This document shows, one piece after another, positions 45,473 to 54,468 of a DNA stretch of 64,000 nt (within the stretch, counting starts at the first letter, position 1; every line of letters begins with the position of its first letter). This DNA comes from Paraburkholderia kirstenboschensis (lineage in GTDB: Bacteria > Pseudomonadota > Gammaproteobacteria > Burkholderiales > Burkholderiaceae), in contig NZ_CAJHCR010000009.1 in the NCBI RefSeq assembly GCF_904848585.1, positions 124,001-188,000 of the forward strand. The letters run 5' to 3'. Position numbers and translations under genes: made by a program. The notes under the pieces are model-generated. The model was not told the DNA's origin. It searched no databases and worked only from the letters and a program-made list of their open reading frames with translations.

Positions 45473-46246
45473 GTGGACGATATCGACTTCGAATGCACCG
45501 CGTGCGGCAAGTGCTGCCACGATTTGCGCTTGCCGCTCACATTGGCCGAGGCGAGCGACTGGCTCGCGCGAGGCGGACAGATGGAATTGATTTGCGAGGC
45601 GATTCCGTGGCCGGCCGATCCCGAGCCGCCCAACGCGCAAGCGGACTACAGAAAAGCGCGCTCGACACCCGCAGAGAGCGGTTCGCTGCCCGTGCGCGTG
45701 TCGATCATTCTCGCGGCCGCATTCGCGGGTCCGTGTCCCAATCTTCGCGCCGACATGCTGTGCGGCATCTATGAAGAGCGGCCGCTCGTGTGCCGCATCT
45801 ATCCGGCGGAGATCAATCCTTTCGTCTCGCTGACGCCGGCAAGCAAGGCGTGTCCGCCGGAGGCATGGCATAAGAAGCCGTTGCGGCGGCACGGTGTGTT
45901 AGTGGACGAGACGACGCGGCAGTTGGTCGAACTGTCGCGCCGCACCGCCGAAAATGAAGCGCCGCTGCGCATGCGCTTATGTCACGAGTTGGCGATCACT
46001 CATGCCGCGCTGGCAAACGAGGGTTTTGTCATTCACGCGCCGCGAAGCAGCGAACTGCTCGCGGCTCTCGAGCGAATTCGCGCGATGCCGGATGCGCCAC
46101 CCGCGCCGGCAGAATGGACGTTCGTATCCAATCGCGGTGTGACGGTGGAGACGCTGCTGTCGGTGGGCGCCGCCGTCTGCCTCGATGATTCAGCGGACGC
46201 ACGCGACTTCCGCTATCACGGCTTTCATGAGGCATCGCCCGCATAG
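45473..46246 (+). CDS. YkgJ-type cysteine cluster protein
   Basis: This 257-residue protein has the N-terminal cluster CTACGKCC and further Cys in CPNLRADMLCGIYEERPLVCRIYP, the zinc/iron-chelate signature of the YkgJ family (CxxCxxCC...C...C). Function is unknown. The start is GTG 45473 with AGAGGAAA upstream. The last ~100 residues go beyond the conserved core. It is divergent from the ArsR operon, with 130 bases between. Confidence 0.85.
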   Translation: MDDIDFECTACGKCCHDLRLPLTLAEASDWLARGGQMELICEAIPWPADPEPPNAQADYRKARSTPAESGSLPVRVSIILAAAFAGPCPNLRADMLCGIYEERPLVCRIYPAEINPFVSLTPASKACPPEAWHKKPLRRHGVLVDETTRQLVELSRRTAENEAPLRMRLCHELAITHAALANEGFVIHAPRSSELLAALERIRAMPDAPPAPAEWTFVSNRGVTVETLLSVGAAVCLDDSADARDFRYHGFHEASPA

Positions 46247-46449
46247 CGCCGCGCATGGCCGCCCACACAAGCGTGGACCAGGCGGCTACGCCGACGCACT
46301 GCCCGCGAGTCTTCAGACGGTTCCACCGGCCTTGCTGAACCTCGCAGGGGTTCATGCTTCACCGAACATTCAACGCCTGGCTTGCCGCGCGGCTACCTGA
46401 TGAACTGCCACGAAAGCCGCGCGCGGCTCTTCGCGCATCGTTCAATGCG

Positions 46450-47604
46450 TTAGGCCCGCAGCGGCCTGAAGAATGCGCGGATTTCGGCGGCCAGCAGGTC
46501 CGGCTTTTCCATTGCCGCGAAATGCCCGCCGCTCGGCATGTCGGTCCATTGCACCACGTTGAAGGTTCTTTCCAGCCAACTGCGCGGCGGACGACTGATC
46601 TCTTTCGGGAACCGCGCGAAGCCGACGGGCGGAACGACGCGTTGGCCATCGGCAAAACGCATCGGCTGAAGGCGGTTTTCCCAATACATCTGCATCGCCG
46701 GGCCAATGCTTTGCGTGTACCAGTAGAGCGATATGTTGGTCAGCAACTCGTCTTTCGAAAACACCCGTTCGACGTCGCCTTCGCAATCGCTCCATGCGCG
46801 GAATTTTTCGCCGATCCATGCGGCGAGCCCCACCGGCGAATCGTTCAGCGAAGCCGCAAGCGTCAATGGCTTCGTCGTGTGCATGTGCGCGTAGCCGCCT
46901 TCGAGCGCTACCCACTCGTTTTTCTCACGCAGAAAACTCTCTTCTTCCGGTGTCAACGGTGGTTGCGCCGCTCCGATTGCCGGCTCGTACGACCCAGGGA
47001 GGAAGTTGAGGTGAATACCGTCGACCATCTGCGGATGCCGTGCCGCGAGCGCAACGGACACACCTGCGCCGAGGTCGCCCCCTTGCGCGCCGAAGTGCTG
47101 ATAACCGAGGCCGCGCATCAGCGATGCCCACAGATCCGCGACCTGAAACGCGGACATGCCGGGCTGCGCGGGCGCCTGCGAAAACGCGAAGCCCGGCAGC
47201 GATGGTACGACCACATCGAACGAATCAGCGGGATCGCCACCGAACGCAGCAGGCTCGCAGAGCCGCTCGATCAACGCCTCGAACTCCACGAACGAGCCCG
47301 GCCACCCATGTGTAACGACAAGCGGATAAGGTGCCGGTCCCGCGCCGCGCCGATGCAGGAAATGCACGCGCTGTCCGTGCACATCGGCCACGAATTGCGG
47401 CTGGCGGTTCAAGCGCTGTTCCGACGCGCGCCAGTCGAACTGACCAGCCCAATAGTCGGCAAGCGCACGCAGCCATTGTGAATCGACACCCTGCTGCCAC
47501 GCGGAAGACGGCGTAGCGGGCGCCCAACGAGTCGCGCGGATGCGTCGACGCAGATCGTCGATGTCATGGTCAGGCACGGCGATATGAAACGGCTCGATCC
47601 GCAT
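46450..47604 (-). CDS. Epoxide hydrolase family protein (EHN domain)
   Basis: This 384-residue alpha/beta hydrolase has an N-terminal EHN domain (MRIEPFHIAVPDHDIDDLRRR ... DYWAGQFDW) like microsomal epoxide hydrolases. The oxyanion motif is THGWPGSFVEF, the nucleophile region GGDLGAGVS (Asp) and the His near the C-terminus PSGGHFAAME. It should open epoxides to diols; the natural substrate is unknown. ATG 47604 has AGGA upstream; the open frame begins at 47703. Divergent from lrgA. Confidence 0.92.
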   Translation of the reverse strand: MRIEPFHIAVPDHDIDDLRRRIRATRWAPATPSSAWQQGVDSQWLRALADYWAGQFDWRASEQRLNRQPQFVADVHGQRVHFLHRRGAGPAPYPLVVTHGWPGSFVEFEALIERLCEPAAFGGDPADSFDVVVPSLPGFAFSQAPAQPGMSAFQVADLWASLMRGLGYQHFGAQGGDLGAGVSVALAARHPQMVDGIHLNFLPGSYEPAIGAAQPPLTPEEESFLREKNEWVALEGGYAHMHTTKPLTLAASLNDSPVGLAAWIGEKFRAWSDCEGDVERVFSKDELLTNISLYWYTQSIGPAMQMYWENRLQPMRFADGQRVVPPVGFARFPKEISRPPRSWLERTFNVVQWTDMPSGGHFAAMEKPDLLAAEIRAFFRPLRA

Positions 47605-47738
47605 GAATGTCGTCCTGCAACAAGTCATTGATGAAGAACTTTCTGTACGCAAGGCTCGCCGCAATCTGCTCACGGGAACCACGGAACTATCCGCATGGTA
47701 CACAATGGCCGCATTTCCGTTTCCTGCTGGAGTTCGAC

Positions 47739-48122
47739 ATGCTTGCAGCGCTAGCTGCCCTGCTTACTTTTCAATGCCTCGGAGAAGGTGTCTCTTACGT
47801 GTTTCATTTGCCGGTGCCGGGTCCCGTAATCGGCATGCTGCTGCTGTTCGGCTTTGTCATGATGCGTCCGCAAACAGCCGATGCGATCGAACCCACCGCG
47901 CTCGAACTGTTGCGGCACCTGTCGCTGCTGTTCGTGCCGGCGGGCGTCGGCATCATGGTCTCGGCAAGCCGGATTCGCGGCGACGCCGTTGCGGTGATCG
48001 TGTCGATTGCCGTCAGCACGACTCTGGCGATTGCGGTGGCCGCGCTCGTCACGCGCGCGTTGATGCGCCGGCAGCAACGCCGGCAGTCGCACGATGACGC
48101 CGACCAGGAGGCCGCACAATGA
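47739..48122 (+). CDS. lrgA: LrgA/CidA family holin-like protein
   Basis: This 127-residue protein has about four helices (LAALAALLTFQCLGEGV, PVIGMLLLFGFVMM, LSLLFVPAGVGIMV, VIVSIAVSTTLAIAVAALVT). The VPGPVIGMLLL and FVPAGVG motifs define the CidA/LrgA family, first seen as regulators of murein hydrolases and lysis and later linked to pyruvate transport. GGAG lies seven bases before the ATG. The stop overlaps lrgB by ATGA. Confidence 0.9.
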   Translation: MLAALAALLTFQCLGEGVSYVFHLPVPGPVIGMLLLFGFVMMRPQTADAIEPTALELLRHLSLLFVPAGVGIMVSASRIRGDAVAVIVSIAVSTTLAIAVAALVTRALMRRQQRRQSHDDADQEAAQ

Positions 48123-48859
48123 CCGCCTTACCGAAGCTCGGCGCAATCTGGGTCTATCTCGCAGCGAGCCCTTTGCTCGGCCTGACCATCACGCTGATCG
48201 CGTACCTGATCGCCCAGACGCTGTATGCGAAGGCGCGCTTCAATCCGCTGGCTAATCCAGTGCTGATCGCGGTCGCGTTGCTCGTCGCGCTGCTCGAAAT
48301 CACGGGCACTCCGTACGCCACCTACTTCGAGGGCGCGCAGTTCGTGCACTTTCTGCTCGGCCCCGCGACGGTCGCGCTCGCGTTGCCGCTCTATCGCCAA
48401 TGGGCGAAGCTGCGGCGCTTTGCGTTGCCGCTGATCGGCGGACTCGTTGCCGGCTCGCTAACGGCGATACTCTCCGCCATTGGGGTGGCAGCGCTCTTCG
48501 GCGCATCGCATCAGACGCTCGCGTCGCTCGCACCGAAATCCGCGACAACGCCGATTGCAATGGCCGTCGCTACCGAGATCGGCGGCATTCCGTCGTTGAC
48601 GGCTGTGCTCGTCATCTCGACGGGCGTATTCGGTGCAGTGTTCGCCCGCGCCATTCTCAACGCGCTGAAAATTGCCGAGCCCGAAGTGCGCGGTTTCGCG
48701 CTCGGCATTGCGTCGCATGGCATCGGCACGGCGCGCGCCTTTCAGGTCAGCGAGCAAATGGGTGCGTTCGCGGGGCTCGGCATGGGTCTCAACGGTGTGT
48801 TCACAGCCTTCGTGGTTCCCGTGCTGATGCCGCTCATTGCGCGCTGGCTTGGCACCTGA
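48119..48859 (+). CDS. lrgB: LrgB/CidB family membrane protein
   Basis: This 246-residue protein with multiple helices contains FLLGPATVALALPLYRQ, KSATTPIAMAVATEIGG and GIASHGIGTARAFQVSE, the three hallmarks of the LrgB family. It works with LrgA in the same membrane system, with which it is translationally coupled. A bidirectional terminator follows. Confidence 0.93.
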   Translation: MTALPKLGAIWVYLAASPLLGLTITLIAYLIAQTLYAKARFNPLANPVLIAVALLVALLEITGTPYATYFEGAQFVHFLLGPATVALALPLYRQWAKLRRFALPLIGGLVAGSLTAILSAIGVAALFGASHQTLASLAPKSATTPIAMAVATEIGGIPSLTAVLVISTGVFGAVFARAILNALKIAEPEVRGFALGIASHGIGTARAFQVSEQMGAFAGLGMGLNGVFTAFVVPVLMPLIARWLGT

Positions 48860-48886
48860 GCAACGTGCTCTTTAGCTCGACGACGC

Positions 48887-48915
48887 AAAAAGGCCCGCAA
48901 ATCGCGGGCCTTTTT
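48887..48915. terminator. Bidirectional terminator between lrgB and porin
   Basis: A5-GGCCCGC and GCGGGCC-T5 form a 7-bp GC stem with flanking A and T runs. It serves lrgB on the plus strand and the convergent porin gene on the minus strand. Confidence 0.92.
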
Positions 48916-48951
48916 GCAATGTGCCGCTAAAGCGGCACTGGATACGACTGC

Positions 48952-50097
48952 TTAGAAGCGATGGCGGATGCCGACCGTTCCGACCACTTGCGAACTGGTC
49001 GACGAAGCGCTCACGCCGACGATGTCCGCGGTAATGCCCGAGTTGCCAGTGCTGCCGACATGCTGGTATGCCGCTTCAGCATAGACGTCGGTACGCTTGG
49101 ACAACGCGTAGTCCGTTTGCACCGTGACCTGATGGTACTTCGGGCTCACGCCGTCAAGACGCGCGTCGGTAAACGTGTACGCGCCTGACACCGACACCGC
49201 CGGCGTCAACGCATAGCGTCCGTTCACTTCGTAGTTCGTGAAGCGTGCGCTGCCGCCCGTCAAAGCCAGCCCGCTGCTCGTGCCCGATGCCGACGAACCG
49301 ATCGCACTCGCGCCGTTCAGTTGCGTCTGTGTCACGACGAGACCGACGTTCGCCGGGCCGAACGCATAGCTCAGACCCGCGCCGTACGTGCGCTGACGCG
49401 CCGCCGTGAAGGTGGAGTCGCCGCTCGCAACCGCGCCGCTCGTGTTGGTCGACGAGCCGCCGCCGTTGAGTTGCAGATAACCCGCCGCGACCTTCAGCCC
49501 GCCGAACACATACGACGCGCCAACGCTGTACGCGCGGCTATCGGCGAAGCTGCCCGCTGCGTTCGAGAATCCGTATAACGCACCGAACTTGAAGCCGGCG
49601 TAATCGACGCTCTGAAATTTGACGGCGTTGTTGATGCGCACCGAGTTGTTCAGGTTGTCGTTGTCATACGGGTGTGACGCGAGCGTGCCGCCATACTGCG
49701 TGCCGTTCAGTGCAAGCGGCGCGAGATAATCGACCACGCTGTCGTACTGGCGACCCAGCGTGACGGCGCCGTACTGGCTGCTCGACAGACCGACGAACGC
49801 CTGCCGGCCGAACTCGCGGCTGTTCTGACCAAGCTTGCCGGTCGACAGATTAAAGCCGTTTTCAAGCACAAAGATTGCCTTCAGGCCATTGCCGAGATCT
49901 TCCGAGCCGCGCAGGCCCCAGCGATTGCCGTTCAGAATGCCGCTTGCCTGCTGGATGTTGCTGCTGCCGCCGGAATTGCTGGTGTAGGTCAAGCCTGTAT
50001 CGATCAGGCCGTACAGCGTCACGGAGCTTTGTGCGTGAGCGACGCCCGCGGCGCCGGCAAGAGCGAGCGAGAGGCCCGACAATACGTATTTGTTCAT
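48952..50097 (-). CDS. Gram-negative trimeric porin
   Basis: This 381-residue outer-membrane porin has a signal peptide (LSGLSLALAGAAGVAHAQ) followed by SSVTLYGLIDTGLTY. It contains WGLRGSEDLGNGLKAIFVLE, FGRQAFVGLSSSQYG and the C-terminal strand ending VVGTVGIRHRF. It is a general diffusion porin, distinct from the one at 32.3 kb (different loops, Ser/Gly-rich 'ASAIGSSASGTSSGLAL'). Translation starts at the ATG at 50097. It shares its terminator with lrgB. Confidence 0.95.
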   Translation of the reverse strand: MNKYVLSGLSLALAGAAGVAHAQSSVTLYGLIDTGLTYTSNSGGSSNIQQASGILNGNRWGLRGSEDLGNGLKAIFVLENGFNLSTGKLGQNSREFGRQAFVGLSSSQYGAVTLGRQYDSVVDYLAPLALNGTQYGGTLASHPYDNDNLNNSVRINNAVKFQSVDYAGFKFGALYGFSNAAGSFADSRAYSVGASYVFGGLKVAAGYLQLNGGGSSTNTSGAVASGDSTFTAARQRTYGAGLSYAFGPANVGLVVTQTQLNGASAIGSSASGTSSGLALTGGSARFTNYEVNGRYALTPAVSVSGAYTFTDARLDGVSPKYHQVTVQTDYALSKRTDVYAEAAYQHVGSTGNSGITADIVGVSASSTSSQVVGTVGIRHRF

Positions 50098-50765
50098 TGA
50101 ATATCTCCTGAATCCAATAGCGGGTGCTATTGAGCGGCGGAGAATACCGCATGAATTCCAAACGTATTTTTCACTGTATTACAGCGTTGCTTTTTAGCGA
50201 CGTCATTGCATTTTAACTTTCAGTTTATTCTCCGCTCACATGCTTAGCGGACGCACAAACGAAATGGGGCGCACCTTGCTGCAGGTGCGCCCCAAGTGCC
50301 TGATTTACAACGCGCTCGGAATCTCAGACGAATTAAGAATAGCATATGGATTGTCTCGCAACAACGCGAATTACGAGCCTATTCTTCCAATATATTTCCG
50401 CGCGGAACTTCTGGTAATCGGACATTAGCACTTGAAACACCTTAGGCTGATTATTCCTTTAATAGCAAAGATATTTTTCCTGATCCGACAAGCTAAAAAT
50501 GGTCTGGGCGCGGTAGCGGTTGCAGTTGAGCCTCCCATCAAGGTGTGTTGACGCAGACACCGGCCTCGATTACTTCGTCATCCCAACTAATCGGCACTTG
50601 GCCGCGGCTCCGCGACAGTCTCAGCAACGCCGCTCAACCCATTCACCGTGCATAGTTTGAAGCACGCCGTGTTTTATGCCATGCTAGCCACGCCCCAACT
50701 CGGGTCATCAGAACAGAGGGCGTGAGAGGCAGACCAATCCTGTTGTCCATTCCTCAGGAGGAGAC
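50098..50765. other. 668-base intergenic region, porin/trehalase divergent promoters
   Basis: This AT-richer gap has no supported gene. It holds the upstream regions of the porin (minus) and treA (plus). A perfect hairpin at 50266-50293 is listed separately; otherwise I see nothing definite. Confidence 0.5.
50266..50293. repeat. Perfect 11-bp hairpin in porin/treA gap
   Basis: GGGGCGCACCT and AGGTGCGCCCC pair perfectly around TGCTGC. It is 169 bases upstream of the porin start. It could be a terminator left from a lost gene or a leader structure; no T-tract is present. Confidence 0.7.
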
Positions 50766-52460
50766 ATGATTGTGTCATCGCAAGCGTGCAGCATTAGCCG
50801 TGCCGGTAACGCGTCCGTCGTTCCGGGCGTCCTCGTTCAGCCTTCCCTCCCCGTCGCGCGATCGAAGTACGTGCATCGCGCGGTTGCTGTTTCAAGCTTC
50901 GCCTTCCTCGTTGGGCTGTCATCCGTCTGTCGCGCCGACACCTTGGTAGGCGGCACCTTGCCGCCCGCGCCCGATATCCTGTACGGCGACCTCTTCGTTG
51001 CGGTGCAGACGGCGCAGATCTATGCGGACCAGAAGACCTTCGTCGATGCAACGCCAAATGCGGACCCGGCCGTCATCGTGCAGTTGTACCAGCAGCAACG
51101 GGGCAAGCCCGGTTTTTCGCTGGCGAACTTCGTGAACCAGTACTTCACGCCGCCGAGCGAGCCGGTCATCACGCCGCCCGCAAATCAGACGCTGCGTGAG
51201 CACATCAACTGGCTATGGCCCGCCCTCACCCGCACGACCATGAGCGCGCCGCCGAACAGTTCGCTGATTCCGTTGCCGAAGCCCTACGTGGTGCCCGGCG
51301 GCCGCTTTCGCGAGGGCTACTACTGGGACACCTACTTCACGATGCTCGGCTTGCAGGAAGCGGGCCGTGAGGACCTCGTCGACAACATGCTCGACAACTT
51401 CGCGTACATGATCGACACGTTCGGGCATATCCCGAACGGCAATCGCACCTACTACCTTGACCGCTCGCAGCCGCCCTTCTTCTCGCATATGGTGGAACTC
51501 GCGGCGAAGGTGGAAGGCCACGGCGTCTATCAAAAGTACCTGCCCGCGCTGCGCAAGGAGTATGGCTACTGGATGCAGGGCGAAAGCTCCACGCCGGCCG
51601 GCTCGGCGACCCGCAATGTGGTCGTGATGCCCGACCGAACGGTACTGAACCGCTATTGGGACGAACTCGACACGCCTCGCGACGAATCGTATCTGGAGGA
51701 CATACAGACCGCGCAAAAGGCCACCGGACGCAATCCCAACGACGTCTACCGCGAACTGCGCGCCACTGCCGAAAGCGGCTGGGACTTCAGCTCGCGCTGG
51801 TTCGGCGACAACATGACGCTCGCGACGGTGCGCACGACGTCGATTATCCCCGTCGATCTGAACAGCCTGATGTTCCACCTGGAAATCACCATTGCCAAAG
51901 GCTGCAGCGAGACGCGCGACTTCCGCTGTGTCGGCGAATTCGCAGGGCGCGCCGCCAAACGAGCACTCGGCATCAATCGCTATCTGTGGAATCCGAACGG
52001 CTACTACGGCGACTATGACTGGCAGCTCGCCAAACCGCGCGACAACAAGACCGCCGCCATGGTGTTCCCGCTGTTCGTCGGCGCGGCATGGCCTGAGCGT
52101 GCGAAAAAGACCGCGCAGCAAGTGCAGTCGACGTTGCTGCAGCCGGGCGGACTCGTGACGACGACCTACAACACCACACAACAGTGGGACGCGCCGAACG
52201 GCTGGGCGCCTCTGCACTGGGTCGCGATTCAGGGCTTGAAGCGCTATGGTCACGACGCCCTCGCGCAACAGATCGGCACGCGATTTCTTACCGACGTGAA
52301 AGGCGTCTATGCGTCGGATAAGAAGCTGGTCGAGAAATACGTGGTTGAGGGAGCGGGCACGGGCGGCGGCGGCGGTGGCGAGTATCCGCTTCAGGACGGC
52401 TTCGGCTGGACCAACGGCGTAACGCTCAAACTGCTCGATCTGTACAGCCCTGGCGAGTAG
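50766..52460 (+). CDS. treA: Periplasmic alpha,alpha-trehalase
   Basis: This 564-residue GH37 enzyme splits trehalose to two glucose in the periplasm. The N-terminus has a hydrophobic segment (AVAVSSFAFLVGLSSVCRA), a likely signal peptide. Trehalase signature 1 is PGGRFREGYYWDTYF (about residue 177); signature 2 is QWDAPNGWAPLHW (about 473). The Gly-rich loop GTGGGGGGEYPLQDGFGWTNG near the end is also typical. AGGAGGA lies just before the ATG. It would let the cell use trehalose as osmolyte or carbon source; no other trehalose gene is nearby. Confidence 0.95.
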   Translation: MIVSSQACSISRAGNASVVPGVLVQPSLPVARSKYVHRAVAVSSFAFLVGLSSVCRADTLVGGTLPPAPDILYGDLFVAVQTAQIYADQKTFVDATPNADPAVIVQLYQQQRGKPGFSLANFVNQYFTPPSEPVITPPANQTLREHINWLWPALTRTTMSAPPNSSLIPLPKPYVVPGGRFREGYYWDTYFTMLGLQEAGREDLVDNMLDNFAYMIDTFGHIPNGNRTYYLDRSQPPFFSHMVELAAKVEGHGVYQKYLPALRKEYGYWMQGESSTPAGSATRNVVVMPDRTVLNRYWDELDTPRDESYLEDIQTAQKATGRNPNDVYRELRATAESGWDFSSRWFGDNMTLATVRTTSIIPVDLNSLMFHLEITIAKGCSETRDFRCVGEFAGRAAKRALGINRYLWNPNGYYGDYDWQLAKPRDNKTAAMVFPLFVGAAWPERAKKTAQQVQSTLLQPGGLVTTTYNTTQQWDAPNGWAPLHWVAIQGLKRYGHDALAQQIGTRFLTDVKGVYASDKKLVEKYVVEGAGTGGGGGGEYPLQDGFGWTNGVTLKLLDLYSPGE

Positions 52461-52536
52461 CGGCGCTCCCACGACGCAAACAGGCTCAAGCAGGCTCAAG
52501 CGGACGAGGACAAGAGGCACGGCTGGGAGGCAAGAA

Positions 52537-52556
52537 CACTGTATAAAAACACAGTA
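52537..52556. promoter_or_regulatory. LexA (SOS) box upstream of alkB
   Basis: The centre is CTGT-N8-ACAG (52539-52554) with ATAAAAAC between, flanked as CA...TA, matching the proteobacterial LexA consensus. A perfect -10 hexamer TATAAT (52555-52560) directly follows, so LexA would block this promoter. The AlkB start is 60 bases downstream. Confidence 0.85.
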
Positions 52557-52560
52557 TAAT
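52555..52560 (+). promoter_or_regulatory. -10 element of alkB promoter
   Basis: TATAAT overlaps the right edge of the LexA box. No good -35 hexamer is seen 17 bases upstream, which is common for promoters in GC-rich Burkholderiaceae. Confidence 0.5.
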
Positions 52561-52567
52561 GCCTTGC

Positions 52568-52612
52568 ATGAACCAACCATCTGCTGGCCGGGCCGCTCGC
52601 GCCCGGCCTTGA
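52568..52612 (+). other. 14-codon leader mini-ORF ahead of alkB with internal hairpin
   Basis: ATG at 52568 opens MNQPSAGRAARARP and ends with TGA at 52610-52612, three bases before the AlkB ATG. GGCCGGGC (52586-52593) and GCCCGGCC (52601-52608) form an 8-bp hairpin inside it. The alkB start has no visible Shine-Dalgarno site, so translation of the mini-ORF may feed ribosomes to alkB. Whether it is translated is not shown. Confidence 0.35.
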
Positions 52613-52615
52613 ACC

Positions 52616-53197
52616 ATGGCGTCCCAGCAAGGCCTGTTTGCGCCCGAGCCCGTTGCGCTATTCGGCGACAGCGAGGGCGGAATACGCTACCTGCCCGACT
52701 CGATCCCGCTTGCCCTCGCGCAACGGTGGTTTGAAGAGGCGTTGTATAACATCGGCTGGAGCAGCCATCAACGCATGATGTACGAGCGCGAGGTGGCCGT
52801 GCCCCGGCTGATCGCCACTTTCATGCGCGAATCGGCGGACTTGCCCGCGCCGCTTGGCGAAGCGTTCGAGATGGTCCGTTCGCTGGTCGGCGCGCCGTTC
52901 AATCGGGTCGGGCTCAACCTCTATCGCGACGGGCACGACAGCGTCGCACCGCACAGCGACAAAACCGCGAATCTGGTGCGCGGCGAGCCGATTGCGATCG
53001 TGTCGCTCGGTGCAAGCCGCCGCATGACCGTCCGCCCGAAAAAAGGCTCGGGCCGCGCAGTGCATGTCGAACTCGAACCAGGCAGTTGCCTCGTAATGAG
53101 CTACGCGTCGCAGTTCACGCATGACCACGGCATTCCGAAGCTCAATGAGGGCGTTGGCCCGCGCATAAGCCTTGCGTTTCGCTGCTATAGCGGCTAG
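52616..53197 (+). CDS. alkB: AlkB-family 2-oxoglutarate/Fe(II) dioxygenase
   Basis: This 193-residue enzyme repairs alkylated bases by oxidative demethylation. Iron ligands are H113 and D115 in APHSDK and H171 in FTHDHGIPK; the 2-oxoglutarate-binding Arg pair is in GPRISLAFR. The short form resembles ABH2/ABH3-type proteins more than the E. coli enzyme. Expression is probably part of the SOS response, because a LexA box and TATAAT lie directly upstream. In E. coli alkB instead belongs to the Ada regulon. Confidence 0.92.
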   Translation: MASQQGLFAPEPVALFGDSEGGIRYLPDSIPLALAQRWFEEALYNIGWSSHQRMMYEREVAVPRLIATFMRESADLPAPLGEAFEMVRSLVGAPFNRVGLNLYRDGHDSVAPHSDKTANLVRGEPIAIVSLGASRRMTVRPKKGSGRAVHVELEPGSCLVMSYASQFTHDHGIPKLNEGVGPRISLAFRCYSG

Positions 53198-53235
53198 CAG
53201 CACAGCGCTAGCCACGTCGAGCATGCGCGGCCCAA

Positions 53236-53913
53236 TCAGAACGCGTAAATATCCGGGTTCTCGAGCAGCGGCACGAATTTGCCGGTGCGGCCGTCGAGTG
53301 CGAGCATTACGCCGGTTTCAATGTCGAAGATCCAGCCGTGCAATTGCAGCGTCTTGTTCGCGAGCCCAACGGCGACCGACGGATGCGTGCGGATATTGGC
53401 CAGTTGCGCGACCACGTTGTCCTTGACCAGCGCGTCCAGACGCTCCGTAGCCGACTGATAGGTGCGCGACGCATTGATCGCCTTCGCCGCATCGGCGTGA
53501 CGCAGCCAGCCGGCCACTGCGGGCAAATGTTCGAGATTCGTATTGCTCGTGATCGCGGTCATCGCGCCGCAATTCGAGTGGCCACATATCACGATGTCGC
53601 GCACGCCGAGCACGGCGACCGCATACTCCACTGTCGCCGATACGCCACCAGGCTCCGGACCATACGACGGCACGATATTGCCCGCGTTGCGGATCACGAA
53701 GAGCGCGCCCGGCTCCGCCTGCGTCAGCAGTTCGGGAACCACGCGGCTGTCCGAACAGGTCACGAAAAGCGTGCTCGGACTTTGCGCGGTCGACAGGCGC
53801 TTGAACAGAGCACTTTGCTGCGGAAACACTTCGCGTTGAAAGCGGATCAAGCCCTCGATGATTTCCTGCACGATGTTCTCCCGATAATCGAAGATGCGCG
53901 GCGCGCCCTGCAT
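53236..53913 (-). CDS. can: Beta-carbonic anhydrase
   Basis: This 225-residue protein interconverts CO2 and bicarbonate. Zinc ligands are C53 in VTCSDSRVVPE, H112 and C115 in CGHSNCGAM; the D55-R57 dyad is intact. The start MQGAPRIFDYRENIV is at 53913. A soluble cytoplasmic enzyme with no export signal. Convergent with alkB, 38 bases apart. No cyanase or sulfate transporter is adjacent. Confidence 0.93.
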   Translation of the reverse strand: MQGAPRIFDYRENIVQEIIEGLIRFQREVFPQQSALFKRLSTAQSPSTLFVTCSDSRVVPELLTQAEPGALFVIRNAGNIVPSYGPEPGGVSATVEYAVAVLGVRDIVICGHSNCGAMTAITSNTNLEHLPAVAGWLRHADAAKAINASRTYQSATERLDALVKDNVVAQLANIRTHPSVAVGLANKTLQLHGWIFDIETGVMLALDGRTGKFVPLLENPDIYAF

Positions 53914-54195
53914 GGCGGCCGCGGTTCGCGCGAACTATACCGCGTTGTGATGGCTGCGGCAGGCGTTGCAGTGCTATTGGGGCGGCGCGATCGACCAGGC
54001 ACTGGTGAACTTACCGGCGCGGCTCATGGACCGGCCACGAGTGCCGCAACGGCTCGCGGCGTCAGAGCCGAGGAGCCGCCGAGCCGCCCCAAACTTATCG
54101 GCGGAAACAACCGTCGAGCCCGGCGCATGCCGGACCCGTCGACGGCAATGACAATGGCAATGGCAATGACACTGCCAACGGCGGCAGCGGCAATG

Positions 54196-54468
54196 CTAAG
54201 GGCCCGTCTTGTCGAAGTCGCGCGTTTCGAGTTCCACCGACTGCCCACCGTTTTTTTCCAGCACCCGCTTGGTAGCCTTTTCAATCTGCGCGCGATTGGC
54301 CTCGAACGTACCTACCAGGTCGTGAGCCGACGGCCCGCCGTTACCGAAATGGTCGTTTAGCGCGTCGAGCGATACGCTGCACCAGACGCCTTTTCCATCG
54401 ACATTGGCCTCGAAGGCGACGCGTGCCGCCGCCACCACTTCACGGCGTCCGGTGAATTCGATCCTCAT
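54196..54468 (-). CDS. DUF1488 family protein
   Basis: This 90-residue protein begins MRIEFTGRREVVAAARVAFEA and has the DUF1488 pattern: GVWCSVSLDALNDHFG, then FEANRAQIEKATKRVLEKN. The family is small, soluble and uncharacterised. GGAGG lies seven bases before ATG 54468; the frame extends upstream without homology. Between it and the carbonic anhydrase lies a 280-base gap with a GGCAAT-rich run around 54140-54170 and no gene. Confidence 0.85.
   Translation of the reverse strand: MRIEFTGRREVVAAARVAFEANVDGKGVWCSVSLDALNDHFGNGGPSAHDLVGTFEANRAQIEKATKRVLEKNGGQSVELETRDFDKTGP

Noticed and set aside
51213..52580. Minus-strand frame of about 455 codons opposite trehalase
   Set aside because: Shadow of treA, which has both trehalase signatures.
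53914..54195. Possible remnant gene with GGCAAT repeats between carbonic anhydrase and DUF1488 genes
   Set aside because: A short run of GNDNGNGND-like codons occurs, but there is no start, ribosome site or family match.
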